From: CSSed11-175R1 sp041685735
Lineage (GTDB): Bacteria > Actinomycetota > Nitriliruptoria > Nitriliruptorales > Nitriliruptoraceae
Length of the DNA: 5,232 bases
Assembly: GCA_041685735.1 (NCBI GenBank)
Contig: JAWLFE010000145.1
Coordinates: 1-5,232, forward strand
Direction: 5' to 3'
Part shown: one piece after another, positions 1 to 5,232 of the stretch
How the letters are laid out: every line of letters starts with the position of its first letter
Position numbering within the stretch: the first letter of the stretch is position 1
Notes under the pieces: model-generated
What the model was told of the DNA's origin: nothing
The model's database searches: none
Seen by the model: only the letters and a program-made list of their open reading frames with translations
Made by a program: the position numbers and the translations under genes

Positions 1-1
1 C

Positions 2-382
2 GCGTACTACGCCACCCACACGCGACTGTGGGAGATGGGTGTCGGAGCGCTGCTCGCGTTCGGCGTGCCGCACCTGCACCGACTGCCGCGGTGGGCCGCG
101 GGTGCGAAGACGGTCCACATGCCCCCCGTCATGCGGGCGTTATCTGCTGGAGCAGGGCACGCAGTCCCTCGTTCACCTGTGACTGCGCAAGCCCCGCTGT
201 TTCATCAGGCTGGGGTTGGGGGCTGGATGTTGGCGTCGGGGTCGGGTGGTGGGCTCATGGGGGTCGGAGGTGTCGGTTGCCACTGGTGGCGCCTGTTTCC
301 GTGCAGGGGTGATCGCGACGTCGTCGACGTCGTGGCGGTCGGGCTGATGGTGTCAAGGGGCGCGGTGGCGGGGGCGGGTTAG
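2..382 (+). pseudogene. Acyltransferase-3 family protein, internal fragment cut off by rearrangement
   Basis: The frame is open from base 2 (entering from the left edge) to a TAG at 380-382. Residues 1-20 contain YYATHTRLWEMGVGALLAF, which strongly resembles the conserved segment of membrane acyltransferase-3 (OafA/YrhL-like) proteins, where an aromatic/Thr-Arg-x-Trp-Glu stretch leads into a Gly/Ala/Leu-rich membrane helix. These integral membrane enzymes O-acylate surface polysaccharides, lipids or peptidoglycan. Resemblance stops after the segment HRLPRWAAG, near base 105. The rest of the frame has no membrane helices and becomes Gly/Val-rich and low in complexity, so the later transmembrane helices and any C-terminal SGNH domain are absent. 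No continuation was found in the other forward frames. It points toward the leftward glycan cluster and is consistent with a polysaccharide-decorating gene that lost its 3' part. The family call is fairly sure from a short motif; the exact breakpoint is not. Confidence 0.68.
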
Positions 383-429
383 CCGGCGGGGGCGGGTACT
401 GCCTGGAGCCGTCGGAACGGGCGGTGAGG
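106..429. other. Scar region without a convincing gene, between two broken genes
   Basis: This stretch lies between the last recognisable acyltransferase sequence and the first recognisable transposase sequence. The plus strand is rich in G runs, with blocks at 212-215, 218-222, 238-241, 244-246, 251-253 and 259-263. Open frames crossing it give Gly/Val-rich plus-strand or Pro/Arg-rich minus-strand translations, as expected from composition alone. On the minus strand a frame from 254 to 129 reads as a Pro/Thr-rich segment followed by a short possible amphipathic helix (NEGLRALLQQI) and a stop. It could be the tail of another lost gene, but I do not recognise it. No promoter, terminator or RNA gene was identified. 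Confidence 0.5.
367..397. repeat. 13-bp G-rich direct repeat, 18-bp period
   Basis: GGCGGGGGCGGGT occurs perfectly at 367-379 and again at 385-397, separated by five bases (TAGCC). The second copy lies near the right side of the scar, close to where the transposase remnant begins. It could be a replication-slippage duplication, or chance in very G-rich DNA. Its length and composition do not suggest a target-site duplication. Confidence 0.6.
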
Positions 430-924
430 ACATCGGCCCAGCGCCACTCGGCTTGTGGCGCTGTGCCTCGCTGGGTGATCGCGTCGACCCACCGGCTGTC
501 GTCGAACAGCGAGGCCCAGGATCGCGGTGCGAACGGCCGGTTTGACCGGCATCCCGACCGAGAAGCGGGCATGCACCTGTCCACGGATGTGGTCCACCAG
601 GTCGTGCACGGCCCCGGCCGTATCGGCCCTCGCCAGCAACTGCACCTCGTCCGGCAGCTCTGGGAGCTGGGCGATCACCCGTTCAAGCACACCGACCTGG
701 TCGGCGGCGGTGTTCGCACCGGCGTTGCCTCGGCGTAGCTCGATCGGCAGTGCTTCCCCGGTCCCGTCGCCGCGGTCCAACCGGTAGATCATCGCATGGA
801 ACCCCCAGCTGCGCTTGTAGGTCTCGGCTGCCCCGTCCTTGTCATCGGAGAGCGTGATGACCAGCGTGGCATCCAGATCGATGCACAACGGCTGTGTTGC
901 ATCACCGGCAGCGGCGGCCGCGAC
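430..924 (-). pseudogene. IS1380-family transposase remnant, internal fragment with frameshift
   Basis: Read leftward from 924, this frame gives an Ala-rich lead and then the hallmark CIDLDATLV (885-859), with the presumed first catalytic Asp. TYKRSWGFH, LDRGDGTGEAL, RRGNAGANTAAD and the RADTAG block follow, with the presumed second catalytic Asp at 622-624, then RFSVGMPVKPAVRTAIL. These blocks occur in this order in DDE transposases of the IS1380 family, which are roughly 450 residues long. Near 513 the similarity appears to jump to the adjacent minus frame (from 512), which continues as SRWVDAITQRGTAPQAEW and ADVLT. That pattern resembles the next family segment (W-x-x-A-I ... W-x-x-x-x-T) and fades near 430. 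The N-terminal third, the region of the third catalytic acidic residue, the C-terminus and both terminal inverted repeats are missing, so the element cannot move by itself. The family call is firm; the frameshift segment is less certain. The fragment begins immediately after the glycosyltransferase stop codon and is in that gene's frame. Confidence 0.85.
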
Positions 925-3900
925 TCAGGCTGTACGCCCTGCCGACAGTCGAGCGAGCGGGACGAACGCGTAACCGTGCAACGCGCTGAACGCCACAGCA
1001 GTACCACGCACCCATCCGGACCCGACCGGTTGCCAGTCAGCCCGCAGGAGCCACTGGCACCTCTCTTCCTCGCCCGGCTGCTCTGCGTTGGCGGGGTAGC
1101 TTCCCCGCAGGGCCGAGAGAAAGCCCGTCAGAACCTTCTCGTCAGTCGCGATGGCGCAGATGTGTCCGGCTTGATCGCGCGCGTACATGACCTGCATGGC
1201 AGACGTCGAGTGGACCGTCCAGCGGTGGCTGTCGTGCACCCCCAGTGCCGCCGGAGCTCGAGCGGCACTCAAGGTCATCAGTGCTCGTGATGGATCCTCG
1301 ATCCCGAAGCGCGACCACTCACTCCACACATCCGCTAGAGCGTCACCGCCTCCGCTCCCTCGACAGATGGCAACCGCGCAGGAGGGTGCGCGGAGCCGTT
1401 GCTGTGTGGCGAGGGGAACGACGACCGCGACGCCCTGGACGGGGAACCAGTACTGCACCCCATCCGCCATGTGGTTGGACCACTCAGGTACCTCTGGAAC
1501 CCCGAGATCCCCGGCCACGGCGACGAACGCCAAGGGATGCGGGGCGAGCTCGAGCCCCTCAGCACGATGGTGCGGTCGCGGAACCTGTGCCGTGGTGGCA
1601 GCACCCGGATGCGAAGACGTACCGACATCAGGCTGCGCGCCGGGGAGGAATCGCACGCGGTCATCGCTGCTGTCGTCGCGGTCGTGCTGCAGCACGATCG
1701 TGTGCCCTCGCGACCGGCGTGCCGCTCGGGCGGCTGCTGGCACCTGCAGGCCAGGCTGTCCTTCGGTCAGCGTGACGAACGCCGAGAGGCCGTCGCCCTC
1801 AGCGTCCGCAGCCCACGGCTCCAGTGATCTACCGTCGATCTCGACCGTCCGAGGGTGAGCGACCAGGTCTCCGGCCGGGCCCAGGGCGGCGATACGCAGC
1901 GGGATCCCGTGCTCGGTACACGTGCGTACGACCGATGAGAGGCGGGGGGCAGAGACTACATGATCCGTGAACCCGACCACCAACACGACCTCGAGGTCAT
2001 CGGCCGATGCCCCCAACGAGCCGACCTCCTGCAGAGCGCCGTGGTCCTGCGTCCCGAAAGCTGTCGCAGCCTGACGGTCTGCAGCAACGACCAGACCGAT
2101 GTGCCCCTGCACCCCTACGTTGCTCGCCACCCACAATGCGGCCGACTGCCAGCGCAGCAGCGAAGCAGGGAGTGCCGAGACCGGCAGCGAGTCCTCCACG
2201 ACGAGACTCACCCGACCGGTGCGCCATCGAACCTGGCGCTGGCCGTGGAACTCCACCAGGTCGGCGGGCCAGAACACGACGTGCTCAGCACTGACCTCCC
2301 GTGACCACTCTGCGAGAGCGAACTCGCCCTCGTAGAGTGCCTCCAGGATGGTCGGATGCAGGCTGCGCCGCACCTCCTCGAGCGTTTCGAAACGCTCTAG
2401 ATGCGCAAGCCCGACCCGCCGATCCTGGCCGGCGAGCTGCCGGGCGGTGGCTAGCAGGCGTTCCTGTTCGGGATGCAGATAGCGCAGGTCTGCGACGAAG
2501 AGGTCGTCGACCTCGAGCGGCGCGCCGTCCCGCGAGACGAAGCTCGCAGGTGCGGGGAACGGCCGCTCGCGTCTGTCGATCGCCAAGAAGGGCTCCGCAC
2601 CACGTCTTATGTTGCGATGCCAGTGGGTGTAGAGCTCGCGATACCACACGCGGGATTCATGCTGCCATCCGGGGAGGAAGTCGCTGCGCGAGAGCGACCC
2701 CGTCACTAACCGCACGAGCGCAAGGCACTGCGGCAACTCCCGGACCGCCCGCCCACCGAACACGGCCCGCATCCGGAAGATGAACTCGCTGTCAGCACCC
2801 TTACGGACGCGGTCGTAGTATCCCATCCGGTGCATCACCTCGGTCCTCCGGAACATCAACGAGGAGGAGTTCATCCGCATGGGTGATGAGCCGGAAGCCC
2901 GCAGCGAACTCGCCCTAAGGTCGTCGGTGACCCGCAGGCACCGGCTGAGGGTCGCCACCAGTGACCGATCGTCCAGTAGCGGGCGGACCTGTCGCTCCAA
3001 GCGCTCCGGGTGGGACCAGTCATCAGCGTCCTGGCCCGTGATGAAGTCCCCTCGAGCCGCGGCCAGGGCCGTGTTTCGTGCCGCGTAGGTCCCCCCGTTG
3101 CGGGGCTTGCTGATGATCCGGACCCGCTCGTCGAGGTCCGCAACCTCTGCGAACAGGTGGCGCGTCGCTCTCGGCGAGGCATCATCGACGATCAGTAACT
3201 CGAGGTGTCGCCAGGTCTGGTCGAGGATCGAACGCACCGCCGTCAGGAGCCCAGCGTCCGGTGCGAACACCGGCATGACGACGCTGATCAACGGCCCGTC
3301 GACCGACTCACCAGCGACCTGGCTGCGTAGCTCATCGAACCGGAACACGTCGCCGTGGACCGGCAACTCGAACCCCAACGAGCCGATCTGCACGAGCTCC
3401 TGGATGACGCCGTACCAGGCAGCCAGTGGGCTCCGACCAGCGATCACCGCTTCCCGCTCCAGATCGGTCATCAGCATCCGCCGGATCACGGGCCGTAACG
3501 CCAGTCGAGGCAGGGCGGCGCGCAGCTCCTCGTGCTCCGTGGACTGCAACAGCAACTGTCCGTAGACCTGCGCGTCTCGGGCATCGAATGACGCCGGCCC
3601 GAACCGGGCCGCGAGCTCGCGGTAGATGGCCAGGGCGATCGCCTCCGCCGAGGAATCCAGTGCCGCCCGGGCCAGGATCTGCGCCAGGGTCGCCGCCCAT
3701 CGCGGATCGAGATCACCCACGATCTTCCGCCCGGCACTCGCTTCGACGGCGATTCGCTCCGACCAGGCGCGGTAGTCACTCTGCCGACCAGAGGTAGCCA
3801 ATGTCACCGCGACGTCGAGCGCCTCGGCCGATCGCAGCCTCAGCACCGAGGCCTCCAGAGCCAGCCGGCCGGACTCCGTCGCTCGATCGACCGCCCGCCG

Positions 3901-3948
3901 GTGGCGACCCCACCGAGCAGGTTCGTCCCCGGAGACACCAGCCACCAT
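925..3948 (-). CDS. Large multidomain family 2 glycosyltransferase, 1007 aa
   Basis: This protein very likely transfers a sugar from a nucleotide-sugar donor during synthesis of a surface polysaccharide, on the cytoplasmic side of the membrane. Residues 1-218 are mostly helical, Ala/Leu/Arg-rich and without family motifs. A GT-A module starts at strand ISVVMPVF (221-228), followed by ELLIVDDAS (250-258, Asp pair 255-256 for the nucleotide), NGGTYAARN (284-292), the metal-binding DAD (D307, D309, in DADDW), MNSSSLMFRR (359-368) and GADSEFIFRMR (384-394), which occupies the position of the acceptor/base motif. The part after about residue 430 (DLFVADLRYL 482-491, HVVFWPADLVEF 556-567, VVLVVGFTDH 654-663) alternates beta-like strands and helices and may be a degenerate second transferase domain. 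Residues 738-763 are charged and probably flexible; the last 200 residues are unrecognised. No signal peptide or membrane helix is evident. The ATG at 3948 was chosen because it overlaps the upstream stop (TGATG). A TTG at 4029 in the same frame would add 27 residues inside the upstream gene and is less likely. The final codons may derive from the adjoining IS1380 remnant. Donor and acceptor are unknown. Confidence 0.86.
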   Translation of the reverse strand: MVAGVSGDEPARWGRHRRAVDRATESGRLALEASVLRLRSAEALDVAVTLATSGRQSDYRAWSERIAVEASAGRKIVGDLDPRWAATLAQILARAALDSSAEAIALAIYRELAARFGPASFDARDAQVYGQLLLQSTEHEELRAALPRLALRPVIRRMLMTDLEREAVIAGRSPLAAWYGVIQELVQIGSLGFELPVHGDVFRFDELRSQVAGESVDGPLISVVMPVFAPDAGLLTAVRSILDQTWRHLELLIVDDASPRATRHLFAEVADLDERVRIISKPRNGGTYAARNTALAAARGDFITGQDADDWSHPERLERQVRPLLDDRSLVATLSRCLRVTDDLRASSLRASGSSPMRMNSSSLMFRRTEVMHRMGYYDRVRKGADSEFIFRMRAVFGGRAVRELPQCLALVRLVTGSLSRSDFLPGWQHESRVWYRELYTHWHRNIRRGAEPFLAIDRRERPFPAPASFVSRDGAPLEVDDLFVADLRYLHPEQERLLATARQLAGQDRRVGLAHLERFETLEEVRRSLHPTILEALYEGEFALAEWSREVSAEHVVFWPADLVEFHGQRQVRWRTGRVSLVVEDSLPVSALPASLLRWQSAALWVASNVGVQGHIGLVVAADRQAATAFGTQDHGALQEVGSLGASADDLEVVLVVGFTDHVVSAPRLSSVVRTCTEHGIPLRIAALGPAGDLVAHPRTVEIDGRSLEPWAADAEGDGLSAFVTLTEGQPGLQVPAAARAARRSRGHTIVLQHDRDDSSDDRVRFLPGAQPDVGTSSHPGAATTAQVPRPHHRAEGLELAPHPLAFVAVAGDLGVPEVPEWSNHMADGVQYWFPVQGVAVVVPLATQQRLRAPSCAVAICRGSGGGDALADVWSEWSRFGIEDPSRALMTLSAARAPAALGVHDSHRWTVHSTSAMQVMYARDQAGHICAIATDEKVLTGFLSALRGSYPANAEQPGEEERCQWLLRADWQPVGSGWVRGTAVAFSALHGYAFVPLARLSAGRTA

Positions 3949-3950
3949 CA
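3946..3950 (-). promoter_or_regulatory. TGATG stop-start overlap, translational coupling
   Basis: On the minus strand the methyltransferase TGA (3950-3948) shares its last base with the ATG (3948-3946) of the glycosyltransferase. Only a weak purine-rich stretch (GGACGG, about 14 bases upstream) precedes this ATG. Reinitiation by ribosomes finishing the methyltransferase is therefore the likely way the second gene is translated, tying the amounts of the two proteins together. This overlap fixes the glycosyltransferase start. Confidence 0.75.
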
Positions 3951-5132
3951 GAGCGCGGCCGTCCGATGGAGCACCGCCTGCCGTGTGGTCGACGAGCCGA
4001 GGGTCTCCCAGCGACCGGCATCGAGCCAACGGTCCAGAACCGCCCGCTCTTCGCTCCGGTTGGCGTCATCGAGGAGGATGATCCCCTCCGGCGACATCCG
4101 GGGCTCGAAGACCGGCAGAGCTGGGTAGCGAGCCTGCTCTCCTGATGACTGCGGCGGCCCGTCGACGAGCAGTAGATCGACGGCTTCGAGATCACGTACC
4201 GCCTCGAGTGCGTACCACTTCCCGCTCCAGCCGCCGAACGTCGCCGGTTCCAGGGGCGCGAGCCGCACCTCGGCGACGTCGTCCAGCTCGAGGTCGCGCA
4301 GTCGCTCCCGAATAGCACTGGCGAAGCCTGGTTCGTGCTCGAGGGAGATGAGCTTGGCTCCCGGTTGCTGTCTCAGCAGCCAGGCCAGGTAGATCGTTGA
4401 TACGCCCGAACCACACTCCACGAGCGTCCGTGCGGATCTGGTGGACACGAGGTCCAGCAGCTGGAGCAGCCCCGCCGGGGACAGAGCCCAGCCGCCGAGG
4501 AGCGGTAGTGGCCCGTCGATAGGGAAACGGCGGTGGAGCTGATGCAGCGCGTCGAACTCGGTGATGAGCACCTGCTCGTGCGCTCGGAGCTGCTGCCGCA
4601 CGTCGCGGCTGAACCCTCGGGGCGGCTCTCGTCCCGCGTCCAACCGAGGGGTGGCCGGTGCGCCTGCCTCCTGGACCGCAACGGATCCCCCACCTGACCG
4701 GGTGATGTCGTCACGCAGCACCCGCACCGAGGCCAGCACGGTCTGCTCGAGCACATCTGTCCGCAGGTCGCTCCGGTCGCCGAGCAGACGGAGCGCACGC
4801 TGGACCGAGTCGTCGATGCGGTTGGGTAACTGCCCCCGCTCGAAACGCCGCCGACGCTCCTCCACGCGCCGAGCCCGTGCTGCTTCCCGCTGTTGGAGCC
4901 GGAGCAGCTGTCCCAGCCGGACGAAGATGCCGACGCCGATCGCCGCGACGGCGATCACGCTGGCCGACAGCAGGACGGCCGCCCATCGCCACTGCTCGAA
5001 CAACGCCATGAGAGCGGCACCCACACCTAGCAGCGCCACAGCACCAGCACCCAGCAGGACCAGTCGCTGCTTCACGATTCGGATCAACGTCACGTCCTCG
5101 GACTCATCGCAACGCCGTGGACTGGTGGCCAC
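3948..5132 (-). CDS. Membrane-anchored class I SAM-dependent methyltransferase, 394 aa
   Basis: The protein is predicted to transfer a methyl group from S-adenosylmethionine, most plausibly to a sugar of the surface glycan made by its neighbours. Two hydrophobic segments (about 24-45 and 51-73) form an N-terminal hairpin, followed by a strongly basic, probably coiled helix (77-100, rich in Arg/Glu/Gln) and a linker with a Pro/Gly-rich stretch (145-172). The catalytic domain starts near GGWALSPAGLLQLL (213-226). It shows SAM motif I VECGSGVSTIYLA (238-250), the acidic motif II residue E265 in SLEHEPGF, the motif VDLLLVDGPP (318-327), and the late strand with acidic pair ILLDDANR (352-359). This is the Rossmann layout of the Methyltransf_24 type. 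The GTG start at 5132 lies three bases after the upstream stop but has no obvious ribosome-binding site. GTG 5093 or TTG 5087 are alternatives, the latter with GAGG eight bases upstream. Both keep the membrane hairpin. The acceptor is not known; glycan O-methylation is inferred from context. Confidence 0.87.
   Translation of the reverse strand: MATSPRRCDESEDVTLIRIVKQRLVLLGAGAVALLGVGAALMALFEQWRWAAVLLSASVIAVAAIGVGIFVRLGQLLRLQQREAARARRVEERRRRFERGQLPNRIDDSVQRALRLLGDRSDLRTDVLEQTVLASVRVLRDDITRSGGGSVAVQEAGAPATPRLDAGREPPRGFSRDVRQQLRAHEQVLITEFDALHQLHRRFPIDGPLPLLGGWALSPAGLLQLLDLVSTRSARTLVECGSGVSTIYLAWLLRQQPGAKLISLEHEPGFASAIRERLRDLELDDVAEVRLAPLEPATFGGWSGKWYALEAVRDLEAVDLLLVDGPPQSSGEQARYPALPVFEPRMSPEGIILLDDANRSEERAVLDRWLDAGRWETLGSSTTRQAVLHRTAAL
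5094..5099 (-). promoter_or_regulatory. Possible Shine-Dalgarno (GAGGAC) for an internal methyltransferase start
   Basis: GAGGAC on the minus strand is the only purine-rich ribosome-binding-like site near the methyltransferase N-terminus. GAGG (5099-5096) stands eight bases before TTG 5087, which would start the protein as MIRIVKQRLVLLG, just before the first membrane segment. It is too close (two bases) to GTG 5093. A TTG start is less favoured than GTG, so the choice between 5132 and 5087 stays open. Confidence 0.35.
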
Positions 5133-5135
5133 CGC

Positions 5136-5232
5136 TCACAGGGCAACAACGTTGGCGGCTGTCAGCCCCTTGCGCCGGTAGACACCGCGGGTGTCGAAGA
5201 CGACGTCGACCTCAGCCGCGAGCGCGTCGTAG
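5136..5232 (-). CDS. Nucleotide-sugar dehydrogenase, C-terminal end only (partial)
   Basis: The gene enters from the right edge; 31 codons and a TGA (5138-5136) remain. The segment contains VDVVFDTRGVYRR followed by ANVVAL at the C-terminus. This matches the end of the UDP-binding C-terminal domain of UDP-glucose/UDP-N-acetylmannosamine dehydrogenases, where a hydrophobic strand leads into an Asp-Thr/Gly-Arg-x-x-x-Arg motif. These NAD-dependent cytoplasmic enzymes oxidise the C6 hydroxyl of a UDP-hexose to a carboxylate in two steps, supplying uronic-acid precursors for capsules and cell-wall glycans. The start, the NAD-binding domain and the catalytic Cys lie outside the window, so the substrate (glucose, ManNAc or another) cannot be decided. 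It is followed closely by the methyltransferase and probably cotranscribed with it and the glycosyltransferase. Confidence 0.82.
   Translation of the reverse strand, partial: YDALAAEVDVVFDTRGVYRRKGLTAANVVAL

Noticed and set aside
316..334. GACGTC-GTC-GACGTC near-palindrome as an operator
   Set aside because: It is a short tandem of a common high-GC trinucleotide pattern, its symmetry is imperfect, and no promoter or gene start lies next to it.
424..738. Plus-strand 104-codon frame across the transposase remnant
   Set aside because: It is antisense to blocks that match IS1380 in order; no motif or ribosome-binding site supports it.
911..921. GC-rich palindrome GCGGCCGC as a terminator for the operon
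   Set aside because: The stem is too short, has no loop or T run, and lies within the Ala-rich codons of the transposase remnant.
1335..1720. Possible frameshift inside the glycosyltransferase C-terminal part, where composition becomes Arg/His/Ser-rich
   Set aside because: The main frame resumes protein-like sequence (WSNHMADGVQYWFPVQGVAV) without a stop, and the alternative frame shows nothing better, so a flexible linker is the simpler explanation.
1187..1858. Plus-strand open frames opposite the glycosyltransferase, the longest 223 codons
   Set aside because: Translations are Arg/Ser/Pro/Cys-rich without motifs, and they sit antisense to a long frame with a clear GT-A domain. They are by-products of high G+C.
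3949..4029. N-terminal extension of the glycosyltransferase from a TTG at 4029
   Set aside because: It would overlap the methyltransferase coding region by about 80 bases, starts with a rare codon and has no ribosome-binding site, whereas ATG 3948 makes a typical TGATG coupled start.
4561..5181. 206-codon plus-strand frame opposite the methyltransferase
   Set aside because: It is Ser/Arg/Thr-rich with no domain or hydrophobic pattern and is antisense to a well-supported gene.

Overview
The window is about two thirds or more G+C, uses G/C-ending codons and contains glycan-synthesis proteins of a type common in Actinomycetota. I read it as a piece of a cell-surface polysaccharide locus from a high-GC actinobacterium. 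Genus and species cannot be told from the sequence.

The right four fifths (925-5232) is one leftward-transcribed cluster. It begins outside the window with a nucleotide-sugar dehydrogenase, of which only the last 31 codons are present (5136-5232). Three bases downstream comes a membrane-anchored class I SAM-dependent methyltransferase (3948-5132). Its stop codon overlaps the ATG of a 1007-residue protein with an N-terminal helical region, a GT-A family 2 glycosyltransferase module and a long unassigned C-terminal half (925-3948). The likely joint task is to make an oxidised (uronic acid type) sugar nucleotide, transfer sugars onto a surface glycan, and methylate the product or an intermediate at the membrane. 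The actual substrates are not visible. No promoter was found, so transcription probably enters from beyond the right edge.

The left fifth (1-924) looks like a rearrangement scar. A rightward acyltransferase-3 gene enters from the left and loses family resemblance near base 105. A stretch of roughly 320 bases without a convincing gene follows; it is G-rich on the plus strand and carries a 13-bp direct repeat. Then comes an internal piece of an IS1380-family transposase on the minus strand, lacking both ends and carrying an apparent frameshift. This remnant directly abuts the stop codon of the glycosyltransferase, in the same reading frame, so the last codons of the glycosyltransferase may come from the insertion sequence.

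I found no tRNA, rRNA, CRISPR array, attachment site or clear terminator, and no wholly new system. The most interesting points are the unassigned C-terminal half of the glycosyltransferase and its possible fusion to the transposon remnant.
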